Shown here: one piece after another, positions 44,292-53,482 of the stretch
Layout of the letters: each line of letters begins with the position of its first letter
How positions within the stretch are numbered: the first letter of the stretch is position 1
Origin: Pseudoflavonifractor sp. 524-17
GTDB lineage: Bacteria > Bacillota > Clostridia > Oscillospirales > Oscillospiraceae
Assembly: GCF_009935845.1 (NCBI RefSeq)
Contig: NZ_QWEK01000015.1
Coordinates: 1 to 64,000 of the forward strand
Reading direction: 5' to 3'
DNA length: 64,000 nucleotides
Notes under the pieces: generated by a model
Database searches by the model: none
Told to the model about the DNA's origin: nothing
What the model saw: only the letters and a program-made list of their open reading frames with translations
Program-made: the position numbers and the translations under genes

Positions 44292-44869
44292 GCCAACACC
44301 CCCTTGGTAGAGGTAACGCCGCTTCCCTCCTGGTGTACGGCCTCCTTCATGGCCGTGCCCAGCGACTTGAAAAGTGCCTCCGTAATGTGGTGGGCATTTT
44401 TCCCATATTCGCACTTCTGATGCAGTGTCAGTCCTGCATTGACTGCCAGCGCCCGCATAAACTCCTCAGTGAGGCAGGCGTCATAGCCGCCGATGACCCC
44501 CTGAGGCATCTCCGCATCAAAGACCAGAAAAGCCCGACCGGAGAAATCCAGCACCGTACGGCATAGCGCCTCGTCCATGGGGATAAAGCTGGTGCCGTAC
44601 CGGCGGATCCCCCGCTTGTCTCCCAGGGCCTCCCGCAGAGCCTGGCCCAGGACAATACCGGTGTCTTCCACAGTATGGTGGCCGTCCACCTCCAGGTCCC
44701 CCTTCACTGCCAGCTCCAGGCCGAAGCCGGCGTAGAAGGCGAAGGCGGTGAGCATATGATCAAAAAATCCAATTCCAGTTTGAACTGACACAGGGCCGCC
44801 CTCCAGACAGAGTCTGAGGGTGAGCTGAGTCTCTTTTGTGCTGCGGGTCTGGGACGAAATCCGTTCCAC
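44288..44869 (-). CDS. hisB: Imidazoleglycerol-phosphate dehydratase
   Basis: A 193-residue manganese enzyme. GIGFFDHMLTAFAFYAGF, DGHHTVEDTGIVLGQAL and the C-terminal KCEYGKNAHHITEALFKS give the His-rich metal sites. Start GTG at 44869 with AAGGAGG 8 nt upstream. No histidinol-phosphatase domain is fused to it, and no phosphatase gene lies in this operon. Confidence 0.96.
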   Translation of the reverse strand: MERISSQTRSTKETQLTLRLCLEGGPVSVQTGIGFFDHMLTAFAFYAGFGLELAVKGDLEVDGHHTVEDTGIVLGQALREALGDKRGIRRYGTSFIPMDEALCRTVLDFSGRAFLVFDAEMPQGVIGGYDACLTEEFMRALAVNAGLTLHQKCEYGKNAHHITEALFKSLGTAMKEAVHQEGSGVTSTKGVLA

Positions 44870-44882
44870 GGCTGCTCCCTCC

Positions 44883-46157
44883 TTACTCGAACCGGACCGC
44901 GATGGAATTTGCATGGGCGGTCAGCTTTTCGCTCTCAGCCAACGTAATAATGTGATCCTTGATGGGGGCCAGCGTGTCCCAGCTGTATTCTACAACGCTC
45001 ATGGTCTTCAGGAAGCTGTCTACGCTGAGGGGGGAGAAAAAACGGGCCGTACCGCTGGTGGGCAGCACATGGTCAGGTCCGGCCAGGTAGTCCCCCAAGG
45101 GCTCCGGGGACCACGCCCCCAAAAAGACCGCCCCGGCATTGCGGATAGCGGGCAGCAGCTGCCTGGGATTCTCCGTCATAATCTCCAGGTGTTCCGGGGC
45201 CACCTCATTGGCCAGCTCTGCGGCCTCCTCCAAGCTGCGGCACACAATGGCGCACCCGAAGTCCCGCAGGGAGCACTCCATGATCTCACTGCGGCTGAGA
45301 TAACCGGTCTGCCGGACAATCTCCCGATCCACCGCCTCCGCCAGGGCGGCGCTGGTGGTGAGCAGCACCGCAGAGGCCAATTTGTCGTGCTCCGCCTGGC
45401 TGAGCAGGTCGGCGGCAATGAATTTGGGATCGGCGGATTCGTCGGCGATGACCAGCACCTCAGAGGGACCGGCCACCATGTCGATGTCCACCGCTCCATA
45501 GACCTGCCGCTTGGCGGCGGCCACATAGGCGTTCCCCGGCCCCACCAGCTTGTCCACCTTTGGAATGAACCCCGCGCCGTAGGCCAGGGCGGCCACCGCC
45601 TGAGCGCCGCCCACGCCAATACACCGGTTCACGCCGGCGATCTTCGCGGCGGCCAGCACTGCGTCATTCAGGTTTTCTGTGGGGGGCGTGACCATAATGA
45701 TCTCCTCTACGCCAGCCACTTTGGCCGGGATAACGTTCATCAGCACACTGCTGGGATAGGCCGCCGTGCCCCCAGGGACATAGACCCCCACCCGGCTCAG
45801 ACCCTGGACCACCCGTCCCACTACACCGCCGTCGGGAGAAGTCCACTCCTTGCTCCGGGTCAGGAGCATTTCGTTATAGTCTCGGATGTTGGCGGCCGCG
45901 TGCTCCATGGCCGCAATTAAAGGCTTTGGACTGGCGGCGTAGGCGGCATCCAGCCGGTCCAGGCTGATCTCCCGGGGATCCTGATGATCAAACTGCAGGG
46001 TGTAGCGCTCTACCGCAGGAAAGCCCTCCTGCCGCACCGCTTCTACAATGGCGCTCACTGTTGTCTCAATCTGTCTGGTTTTCTCGGCGGTCCGTGCGCG
46101 CATAGCGGCAATGACGCCGCGCTCCGCCCTCCCGTCCGCTGGGACAATCTGTATCAT
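44883..46157 (-). CDS. hisD: Histidinol dehydrogenase
   Basis: A 424-residue NAD-dependent zinc enzyme for the final two oxidations. YVPGGTAAYPSSVLMNVIPAKVAG, GGAQAVAALAYGAG, DMVAGPSEVLVIAD and the EHLEIMTENP segment are diagnostic. The ATG at 46157 overlaps the hisG stop by 4 nt and has GGAGG upstream; an upstream start at 46193 is rejected. Confidence 0.97.
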   Translation of the reverse strand: MIQIVPADGRAERGVIAAMRARTAEKTRQIETTVSAIVEAVRQEGFPAVERYTLQFDHQDPREISLDRLDAAYAASPKPLIAAMEHAAANIRDYNEMLLTRSKEWTSPDGGVVGRVVQGLSRVGVYVPGGTAAYPSSVLMNVIPAKVAGVEEIIMVTPPTENLNDAVLAAAKIAGVNRCIGVGGAQAVAALAYGAGFIPKVDKLVGPGNAYVAAAKRQVYGAVDIDMVAGPSEVLVIADESADPKFIAADLLSQAEHDKLASAVLLTTSAALAEAVDREIVRQTGYLSRSEIMECSLRDFGCAIVCRSLEEAAELANEVAPEHLEIMTENPRQLLPAIRNAGAVFLGAWSPEPLGDYLAGPDHVLPTSGTARFFSPLSVDSFLKTMSVVEYSWDTLAPIKDHIITLAESEKLTAHANSIAVRFE

Positions 46158-46804
46158 GCCTGGTTCCTCCGCTTCTCCAGCTCGGCCTCGCACCGGCCGA
46201 TAAAATCCTCAATCTGGGTCTTGTGCAGCTTCATGCTGGCAGTATTCACAATCAGCCGGGCACTGACCTGGGCCACTTCCTCAATAGGGACAAGGCCGTT
46301 CTCACGCAAAGTGGCTCCCGTCTCCACAATGTCTACAATGCCGTCAGCTAAGCCCAGGATAGGGGCCAGCTCCACCGAACCCTCGATCTTGATAATGTCC
46401 ACGTCCATACCCTTCCGCTCAAAAAAAACTCGGGTCACATTGGGATACTTGGAGGCAATCCGGCGGGTCTTGTAGGTGTCATAGAAGTCGCTTCCTTCCC
46501 GGACAGCCAGGGCGAACCGGCACCGGCCGAACCCCAGATCCAGCACCTCATAGAAAGAGCGGCCCTGCTCTAAAATAGTATCTTTTCCCACAATACCCAG
46601 ATCGCACACCCCATGCTCCACATAGGTAATCACATCCGGGGCCTTAGCCAGCACCGCCTCCAGGGGATAGTTGGGCAGGGTGTGAACCAGACGGCGGCCC
46701 GGTTTCTGAATGGGGGAACAGTCCAGTCCCATGGCCTCAAAGAGGGCAACACTCTTGTCTTGGAGACGCCCTTTTGTCAGGGCGATACGCAAATTCTGAC
46801 TCAC
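46154..46804 (-). CDS. hisG: ATP phosphoribosyltransferase, short form
   Basis: A 216-residue catalytic subunit of the first step. LRIALTKGRLQDKSVALFE, VEHGVCDLGIVGKDTI, and DGIVDIVETGATLRENGL are typical. The short form lacks the C-terminal regulatory domain and needs HisZ, whose gene lies directly upstream with a 4-nt overlap. Confidence 0.96.
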   Translation of the reverse strand: MSQNLRIALTKGRLQDKSVALFEAMGLDCSPIQKPGRRLVHTLPNYPLEAVLAKAPDVITYVEHGVCDLGIVGKDTILEQGRSFYEVLDLGFGRCRFALAVREGSDFYDTYKTRRIASKYPNVTRVFFERKGMDVDIIKIEGSVELAPILGLADGIVDIVETGATLRENGLVPIEEVAQVSARLIVNTASMKLHKTQIEDFIGRCEAELEKRRNQA

Positions 46805-47970
46805 AGCTCCACCGTCCTCTCTCTGCCGGGCTCCAGCACCAGCACCCGTTTTGCTCCCTTGGCCCGGGCCAGGGCCAACGTGTCCTCCAGCGCGGCGCAG
46901 TGGGACAGCTCACAGGTGCCGGGAGAGCGTCCGTCTACCGCCGCAAGGGCCCGATCCAGCTCACTGTCCTCAAAATGAACCACCATAGTCACCCCAGGCA
47001 GTTCCGCGCTGGGGCGGCACCGGGCCACTGCATCTACATCCACCGCAAACCCCGTGGCAGGCGCGGGCCGGCCGAAGGAGGCCACCAGACTGTCATACCG
47101 CCCGCCGGACAGGACGGCGTCCCCTGCTCCCTCCACATAGCCCCGGAAAACCACCCCAGTATAATAGTCAATTTGGTGGACCAAGCCCAGGTCGAAGCGG
47201 AGGTAGGGACCGTAACCCGCCCCGTTCAGCGTTTCATATAGGGCCTTTAAATAGGACAGGGCCTCGTTTTCTCCCGCCAAGGCCTGGGCCTCCTCCAGCA
47301 CCTCTGCCCCGCCGAACAGGCGGGAGAGCCGCTTGAGGGCGGCGCAGGCGGGCTGGTCCCGGCAGGGCTCCAGGAAATCCCCCAGGGCTGCGAAATTTTT
47401 CCCCTCAATCAGGGTGCGCATCTCCTCTATCTGGGACTGAGCCATATCCATCCTGGCGGCCAGAGAGCGGAAAAATCCTGCGTGGCCCAACTCAATGTGA
47501 AACCGGGCTAAGCCGCAGCTGCGCAGGGCGTCCACTGCCATGGCAATCATCTCCAGGTCGGCCCGCTTCCCTGCCCCGCCGATGAGCTCTACTCCGCACT
47601 GGGCGATCTCGCTGCTGCCTCCCCGGTGCTCTCCATCAGAGCGGAACACCGTCTCGGTATAGTACAGGCGCTGAGGTAAGGGCAGGCCCTTTAACTTGGT
47701 GGCCGCCACCCGGGCGATGGGGGCGGTGCAGTCCGGCCGCATCACCATAATCTTTCCGCTGCGGTCAATAATTTTCAACATGGCCTCCTGGGGCACGGGG
47801 TTCCCGGACTGGAGGAACAGGTCGTAAAACTCCACCTCAGGGGTGCTGACCTCCGCATAACCCCGGCGCAGGAACAGATCCGTCAGCGCCGCCTGGGCAC
47901 TCCGCCGGTCATGGCACTCGGCAAAGAGCCGGTCACGCGTGCCCTCCGGTGTGTTGATGCTGTACTTCAT
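46801..47970 (-). CDS. hisZ: ATP phosphoribosyltransferase regulatory subunit
   Basis: A 389-residue class II aminoacyl-tRNA synthetase-like protein that lacks a full anticodon domain. TPEGTRDRLFAE, RGYAEVSTPEVEFYDLF, MRPDCTAPIARVAATKL and FDLGLVHQIDYYTGVVFRGYV are typical of HisZ. It is the first gene of the his operon, behind a strong promoter, and partners short HisG. Confidence 0.94.
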   Translation of the reverse strand: MKYSINTPEGTRDRLFAECHDRRSAQAALTDLFLRRGYAEVSTPEVEFYDLFLQSGNPVPQEAMLKIIDRSGKIMVMRPDCTAPIARVAATKLKGLPLPQRLYYTETVFRSDGEHRGGSSEIAQCGVELIGGAGKRADLEMIAMAVDALRSCGLARFHIELGHAGFFRSLAARMDMAQSQIEEMRTLIEGKNFAALGDFLEPCRDQPACAALKRLSRLFGGAEVLEEAQALAGENEALSYLKALYETLNGAGYGPYLRFDLGLVHQIDYYTGVVFRGYVEGAGDAVLSGGRYDSLVASFGRPAPATGFAVDVDAVARCRPSAELPGVTMVVHFEDSELDRALAAVDGRSPGTCELSHCAALEDTLALARAKGAKRVLVLEPGRERTVEL

Positions 47971-48009
47971 GTGGAATAAGTCTCCTTTGCTTTATCACTT
48001 TACCACGCT

Positions 48010-48038
48010 AATATACTACATTACCAGGGTATTGTCAA
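48010..48038 (-). promoter_or_regulatory. Sigma-A promoter of the his operon
   Basis: On the minus strand a perfect TTGACA (48033-48038) and TATATT (48010-48015) are 17 nt apart, 40 nt upstream of the hisZ start. A TTGTC-AAG-GACAA palindrome (48032-48044) overlaps the -35 and could be an operator. No T-box leader is seen; the leader is too short for one. Confidence 0.82.
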
Positions 48039-48116
48039 GGACAACAGACACCGGAGAAGAAGACGCGCTTTTTCAACTTTGCTTACGATACAGAGAATCC
48101 TCTGTCCAGCCGGTAA

Positions 48117-48149
48117 AAAAGCGCCGGGAGAACGGCTCCCGGCGCTTTT
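48117..48149. terminator. Terminator between ferritin and the his operon
   Basis: A perfect 14-bp stem (48117-48130 with 48136-48149), GC-rich core, A and T ends, just after the ferritin stop on the minus strand. It can stop transcription on both strands. Confidence 0.9.
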
Positions 48150-48156
48150 GCGCTCC

Positions 48157-48669
48157 TTACAGAGTCAGGGAGGGGGCGGAATAGGCCCGGCCAGCCATCT
48201 CGCTGTTGAGCATGTACAAACTCTTTGCATCGTCGCCGAAGAGTTCCATCTTCTTGATCATATCCTCGGCGTTCTTCTCCTCCTCACCCTGCTCTTTGAC
48301 AAACCAGTCCAGGAACTGCATGGTACGGAAGTCCTTCACGCTGTGGGCAGCCTCATAGATGTTGTGGATCAGGCTAGTGACCAGACGCTCATGCTCCAGA
48401 CCATACTTGAGGACTTGTAGCTTGTCATTCAGGTCCTTGTTGGGCTTGTCAATAGCGCCCAAGGTGACCTTTTCGCCGTTGTTCTGCATGTACTGCAAGA
48501 ACAGCATAGCGTGATCCCGCTCCTCCTGAGCCTGGATCTTGTACCAGTTGGCGAAGCCATCCAGGCCAATTTCATCATAGTACACAGAGAAATCCAGGTA
48601 CAGGTAGGCCGAGTAGAACTCCTTGTTGATTTGGTCGTTGAGCAGTTCCGCGACTTTTTTGTCCAGCAT
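48157..48669 (-). CDS. Ferritin
   Basis: A 170-residue non-haem ferritin that stores iron as a 24-mer. The N-terminal LNDQINKEFYSAYLYLDFSVYYDE contains the first Glu-Tyr ferroxidase residues, EERDHAMLFLQYM the next Glu and His, and FVKEQGEEEKNAEDMI the last. Single gene with its own promoter and terminator. Confidence 0.94.
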   Translation of the reverse strand: MLDKKVAELLNDQINKEFYSAYLYLDFSVYYDEIGLDGFANWYKIQAQEERDHAMLFLQYMQNNGEKVTLGAIDKPNKDLNDKLQVLKYGLEHERLVTSLIHNIYEAAHSVKDFRTMQFLDWFVKEQGEEEKNAEDMIKKMELFGDDAKSLYMLNSEMAGRAYSAPSLTL

Positions 48670-48705
48670 GGGAAAAGACCTCTTTTCTTTCTAAAATCAT
48701 ATACA

Positions 48706-48734
48706 ATAGTACCATGGCATTTTAAGTTTGACAA
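48706..48734 (-). promoter_or_regulatory. Promoter of the ferritin gene
   Basis: On the minus strand TTGTCA (48729-48734) and TACTAT (48706-48711) are 17 nt apart, 37 nt upstream of the start codon. No Fur-box-like palindrome was recognised. Confidence 0.6.
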
Positions 48735-48804
48735 CCTAAATTGATACAAAATTCCACCAACTCCGACAAAATTTTCAGGTGTTTTTTGTACAGTCAAACA
48801 ATCT

Positions 48805-51800
48805 CTAAAACATAGAAAACAGATCTATCTGACTGGTATCCGGCAGACCATCCAGAGCGCCGGCGGCACGGAGCTGTTCAATATGGGTTTTGGACACCTT
48901 GGGACAGGCGGTGGAGAACTCCTCTATGGAGATAAACCGCTTGCCCTTGCGCTGCTCCACAATAGACCAAGCCGCGGTCTCCCCCAGTCCTGGGATGGAG
49001 GTAAAGGGGGGAATCAGGGCCTTGTGTGCCTCGTCCACCTGGAACAGCGTGGCGTGGGACTGGTAGAGATCCACATGCTGGAAGGTAAAGCCCCGCAGGT
49101 AGAATTCATATACCACCTCCAGCGTTGTCAGCATGTCCTGCTCCACTGCCGCCGTCTTCTCTTTCGTCTCAATTTCCTTCATCTTGCCTCGGGCGGTCTC
49201 CATCCCCCAGCACATGCACGTGGCGTCAAAGGCCTTGGCCCGGATAGAAAAATAGGCGGCGTAGAAGGCCAGCGGCCGGTGGACTTTGAACCAGGCAATC
49301 CGAAACGCCATCATTACATAGGCCACAGCGTGGGCCTTGGGGAACAGGTACTTGATTTTTTTGCATGAGTCAATGTACCAATCCGGTACGCCGGCGGCGG
49401 CCATCTCCTCTTCCGCCCCCTCCGGGAGTCCTCTTCCCTTTCGTACCGCCTCCATAATTTTAAAGGATCGCTTTTCCGGCATACCGCAGGAGATAAGGAA
49501 GATCATAATATCGTCCCGGCAGCCGATGGCCTGGTTGACGGGAATCCCCTTTTTCACAATCAAATCCTTGGCGTTGCCCAGCCATACATCCGTGCCGTGG
49601 GAAAAGCCGGACAGGCGCACCAGCACGTCAAACTCCGTTGGCTGGGTATCCACCAGCATCCCCCGGACGAAGGAGGTGCCGAACTCAGGAATAGCCACCG
49701 CGCCGGTAGGACCTAAAACTGGGTCGTCCATAAATCCCAGCACCTCGCTGGAGGTAAAAATAGACATCGTGTCCTTATCATCCAGGGGGATGGTTTTGGC
49801 GTCCACACCGGTGAGATCCTCCAGCATCCGGATCATGGATGGGTCATCATGCCCCAGCATATCCAGCTTGAGGATGTTGGACTCCATGGAATGATATTCA
49901 AAATGGGTGGTAATGATGTCAGTGCCGGTATCGTCGGCGGGGTGCTGTACCGGACAAAAGTCAAAGATCTCCCGGTCCTGGGGGATGACTACCATGCCGC
50001 CTGGGTGCTGTCCAGTCGTGCGTTTGACGCCGGTACATCCCAGAGCCAGCCGGTTCTCCTCCGCCCGTGAGACGTGGATCGCCCGCTCATCCAGATACTT
50101 TTTCACATAGCCGAAGGCGGTCTTCTCCGCCACTGTCCCAATGGTCCCCGCCCGGAATACGTGATTCTCCCCAAATAGCTCGAAGGTATGCCGGTGTGCC
50201 TTGGCCTGGTACTCTCCGGAGAAATTCAGGTCGATATCCGGCACCTTGTCCCCCCCGAACCCCAGGAAGGTCTCAAAGGGGATATTAAATCCGTCCTTGA
50301 CATAGGATGCACCGCAGACTGGACAGATCCCGTCCGGCATATCCGCCCCGCAGCCAAAGCCGTTCTTCACCCCGCTTTCAAAGTCTGAGTGCTTACAGTT
50401 GGGGCAGCGATAGTGGGGGGGCAGAGAGTTTACCTCTGTAATACCGGACAAAAAAGCCGCCATAGAGGAACCCACCGAGCCACGGGAGCCTACCAGATAG
50501 CCGTGCTCCAGGGAGTCCTGCACCAGCTTCTGGGCCGACATGTAGATCACGTCGTAGTGACGGCCCAGAATGGCGTCCAACTCCACCTGAATACGGTCTG
50601 TGACCAGCTGGGGCGGCTCCTCCCCATAGAGCTCCTTGGCTTTGCCCCACACCAGCCGCTTCAGCTCTCCCTCTGAGTCGTCCAAGTCAGGGGCGAAAAG
50701 GCCGTTGGGCAGAGGGACTACTTTTTCGCACCAGTCCGCCACCAGATTGGTGTTGCGTACCACCACGTTGTAGGCGTCCTCCTCTCCCAGGTAGGAGAAC
50801 TCCTCCAGCATCTCCGTGGTGGTTTTAAAATAGATGGGCAGCGGGGCGTCGGCGTCATCAAAGCCTTTGGTAGCCAACAGAATGTGCCGGTAGATCTCAT
50901 CCTCCGGGTCCAGGAAGTGTACATCTCCTGTGGCGCACACCGGCTTGTCCAGTGCCTTGCCCAGCTCCACAATGGTCCGGTTGAAGTCCTGGATCTCCTC
51001 TATGCTTTGAACAATACCCTTCCGAATCATAAAGGCGTTGTTGCACACCGGCTGAATTTCCAGGAAGTCATACCAGGCAGCAATGCGCTTGAGCTCATCC
51101 CAGTCCTTCCCTTTGCTCACTGCTTCGTAGAGCTCCCCCGCCTCACAGGCGGAGCCCAGAATCAGCCCCTCCCGATACTGATTGATGAGGCTTTTCGGCA
51201 TGATGGGATAGCGCTTGAAGTGCTCCAGATGACCCTTTGAGATCAGCTGGTACAGATTGCGCAGTCCCAGCTGGTTCTTAGCCAGAACGATCAGATGTTT
51301 GGGCTGCCGCTTGGCCTTCCCCGCTCCCCGCAGCTTGACCATGGCGGGGTTGATGGCCTGAAGACTGCGTACCCCCATGTCCTCCAGCATTTTGAAAAAC
51401 GGAATGAGCATATAGGCCACGGTGGCTGCGTCGTCACTGGCGCGGTGGTGGTTGAAAGCAGGCAGATTCAGGTGCTCCGCCACAATGTCCAGCTTGTGTT
51501 TACCCAGCTGGGGCAGCAGATTCTGGGCCAGGATCAGGCTGTCCAGAGAAGTGTAATCAAAAGGAATCCCCGCCCGGCGGCAGCCCTCCGCCATAAAGCC
51601 CATGTCGAATTCCGCATTGTGGGCGGCCAGGGGCCGACCGGCGGCAAAGTCTAGAAAGGACTGGATGGCCTCCGCCTGAGAGGGCGCCCCCTTGAGCATC
51701 TCGTCCGTAATACTGGTAAGCTCTACAATATTGCGGTCTAGGGGCCGGCCTGGATCGGCGAAGGTGTTGAAGGTCTCTGCTACCGCGCCGTCTCGCAGCA

Positions 51801-52950
51801 CCACCGCGCCAATCTCCGTGATAGCGTCTTTCCGCCGGCTCAGTCCAGTGGTCTCAATATCGAAGCAGACAATTTCTCCGGTAAAATCCTGTTCTGCGCT
51901 GCCGTGGACCACCACCCGGTCATCCACGTCATTGATGTAGTATGCCTCTACTCCATAGAGAATTTTGATATTTTTCGCCGAGTGCCAGGCATCGGGAAAT
52001 GCCTGAGCCACCCCGTGGTCAGTGATAGCGATGGCCCGGTGTCCCCAGGACTCCGCCCGCTTCACCACATTCTTATCCGGCCCCAGTTTGGGGCCTACCT
52101 GAGTGAGGGCGTCCATGGCTGACATAGTGGTGTGGAGATGGAGCTCCACCCGCTTTTCCGGCGCGCCGTCCGTCTTAACGGTCTTTTCCCCCTCCATAAT
52201 GGCCACGGGCTCCAGTACCATGTCATTGGTGAAGCGGTCGATATTCAGCCGGCCCTGGACCAGCAGGCGCTGGCCCTTCTTCACCTTCTCCACAATGGGC
52301 TTTCCCTCCTCGCCGGGGAAAAATTTGTTGATGCGCACCGATCCGCCGTAATCCGTCAAGTCAAAGGACACCACCCAAGCGCCCCGCTTTTTCAGCTCCC
52401 GGTGGTCGATGGCGAATACGTCTCCCTCCACAACGACAGCGCCCATGTCCAAATCCAGATTTTTCATAGGCACCGGTACGCCCCGCACCTCGTGTTTGCC
52501 GTAGATGAGATTCTTTTTGCCGCCCTCCTGCCGCCGGGGCTTTTCCTTTGCCGGGGGCACTTTGATTTTTTTCAGCGCCTCCTGCCGGATGGCCTCTGTG
52601 CGGCGGAAGGCCTCCGCCGCCTGGGCATCAATGGTATCTGTTTGGACGGACGGCACAGGCGGGCTTGGAACAGCAGCCGGGGCCGGTTCGGATTGAGCTG
52701 GCGTCTGCCGCAGCTCCACCCGGGTGAGATCGTACGCCTGCCGGATCCGTTCCTCCGCCATACGCAGCGTTTCCGCCGGCAGTCGGTCTGGGTGCTCCAG
52801 CTCCGCCTCCAGTGTTCTGGCGCCGCAGGTGATGACGGCGCCCACCACCCAGGCTTTCTCCATGAGTGGAGCAATCTCATCTTCCTTCAGCTCGGAAAAC
52901 AGCGTCTGGAATGAAATTTTTTTCTCGTCCTCCATAGGCTCCTCTCTCAT
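48805..52950 (-). CDS. polC: DNA polymerase III alpha subunit, PolC type
   Basis: A 1381-residue replicative polymerase of low-GC Gram-positives, slightly shorter than the Bacillus enzyme. In order: an N-terminal domain with an OB-fold, a PHP domain (HLHTTMSAMDALTQ), an inserted DEDDh proofreading exonuclease (CFDIETTGL, then AAHNAEFDMGF), and the palm with PDIDLNFSGEYQ. The start ATG at 52950 overlaps the stop of the upstream 140-residue gene as ATGA; a second ATG at 52935 is possible. It follows ispG-rseP and precedes ferritin. Confidence 0.97.
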   Translation of the reverse strand: MREEPMEDEKKISFQTLFSELKEDEIAPLMEKAWVVGAVITCGARTLEAELEHPDRLPAETLRMAEERIRQAYDLTRVELRQTPAQSEPAPAAVPSPPVPSVQTDTIDAQAAEAFRRTEAIRQEALKKIKVPPAKEKPRRQEGGKKNLIYGKHEVRGVPVPMKNLDLDMGAVVVEGDVFAIDHRELKKRGAWVVSFDLTDYGGSVRINKFFPGEEGKPIVEKVKKGQRLLVQGRLNIDRFTNDMVLEPVAIMEGEKTVKTDGAPEKRVELHLHTTMSAMDALTQVGPKLGPDKNVVKRAESWGHRAIAITDHGVAQAFPDAWHSAKNIKILYGVEAYYINDVDDRVVVHGSAEQDFTGEIVCFDIETTGLSRRKDAITEIGAVVLRDGAVAETFNTFADPGRPLDRNIVELTSITDEMLKGAPSQAEAIQSFLDFAAGRPLAAHNAEFDMGFMAEGCRRAGIPFDYTSLDSLILAQNLLPQLGKHKLDIVAEHLNLPAFNHHRASDDAATVAYMLIPFFKMLEDMGVRSLQAINPAMVKLRGAGKAKRQPKHLIVLAKNQLGLRNLYQLISKGHLEHFKRYPIMPKSLINQYREGLILGSACEAGELYEAVSKGKDWDELKRIAAWYDFLEIQPVCNNAFMIRKGIVQSIEEIQDFNRTIVELGKALDKPVCATGDVHFLDPEDEIYRHILLATKGFDDADAPLPIYFKTTTEMLEEFSYLGEEDAYNVVVRNTNLVADWCEKVVPLPNGLFAPDLDDSEGELKRLVWGKAKELYGEEPPQLVTDRIQVELDAILGRHYDVIYMSAQKLVQDSLEHGYLVGSRGSVGSSMAAFLSGITEVNSLPPHYRCPNCKHSDFESGVKNGFGCGADMPDGICPVCGASYVKDGFNIPFETFLGFGGDKVPDIDLNFSGEYQAKAHRHTFELFGENHVFRAGTIGTVAEKTAFGYVKKYLDERAIHVSRAEENRLALGCTGVKRTTGQHPGGMVVIPQDREIFDFCPVQHPADDTGTDIITTHFEYHSMESNILKLDMLGHDDPSMIRMLEDLTGVDAKTIPLDDKDTMSIFTSSEVLGFMDDPVLGPTGAVAIPEFGTSFVRGMLVDTQPTEFDVLVRLSGFSHGTDVWLGNAKDLIVKKGIPVNQAIGCRDDIMIFLISCGMPEKRSFKIMEAVRKGRGLPEGAEEEMAAAGVPDWYIDSCKKIKYLFPKAHAVAYVMMAFRIAWFKVHRPLAFYAAYFSIRAKAFDATCMCWGMETARGKMKEIETKEKTAAVEQDMLTTLEVVYEFYLRGFTFQHVDLYQSHATLFQVDEAHKALIPPFTSIPGLGETAAWSIVEQRKGKRFISIEEFSTACPKVSKTHIEQLRAAGALDGLPDTSQIDLFSMF

Positions 52951-53369
52951 TTCTCTCCCTGCGGCGCTTCCGCGGGGGTTATCGCTACCTGAACCACATA
53001 CTTGGCAGGCCTGTGCTTTTCATACCGTTTGGCCACGCCGCAAAAATACTGGAATCCCATCTCCTTAGGCATACTCTTCTTCCCTACCGGCTCATAACCC
53101 AAGGGTTCCAGCGCCGCGCGCACCATCCGGCCAATGGATTTGCGCACCAAATTGTCGCTTAAATCCAGTGTACCCGGGTGTCCTGCACAGTACTGCTCAA
53201 TCTCCCCGGCGCATACCGCCAAAGCAGGCAGCTTCAGCTCGGAGGCAATGGCCATCCACCCCACCACGTCGGACCGGTGAATGATATTTTGATAGATGTA
53301 CTGTGCCGTTTGATTTCCCGCCAGGGGCGCCAGGGTGTTGGAGGTGTTGATGAACTCCTGATAAGTCAT
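52947..53369 (-). CDS. Hypothetical protein coupled to polC
   Basis: A 140-residue soluble protein that I do not recognise. It appears mostly helical: TYQEFINTSNTLAPLAGNQ at the N-terminus, a middle region with two Cys, then a basic VRKSIGRMVRAALEPLGYEP and an aromatic FQYFCGVAKRYEKHR segment that could bind nucleic acid. The start at 53369 has GGAAGGAG upstream; the stop overlaps the polC start by 4 nt, so the two are translationally coupled. A replication-linked role is possible but rests on position only. Confidence 0.7.
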   Translation of the reverse strand: MTYQEFINTSNTLAPLAGNQTAQYIYQNIIHRSDVVGWMAIASELKLPALAVCAGEIEQYCAGHPGTLDLSDNLVRKSIGRMVRAALEPLGYEPVGKKSMPKEMGFQYFCGVAKRYEKHRPAKYVVQVAITPAEAPQGEK

Positions 53370-53482
53370 GCTGCTGTTCTCCTTCCTTTTCAAACCACTA
53401 AAATCAGCTCTTAGGATAGAGTTAGCATGTCACAGTTCCGGCGTTTTGTAAAGACTCTTTTTAAAAATCTAAAACCAGTTCT

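Noticed and set aside
47971-48156. Possible T-box leader before hisZ
   Set aside because: The leader is about 33 nt from the promoter to the start codon, too short for specifier and antiterminator elements; the hairpin nearby belongs to the ferritin gene.
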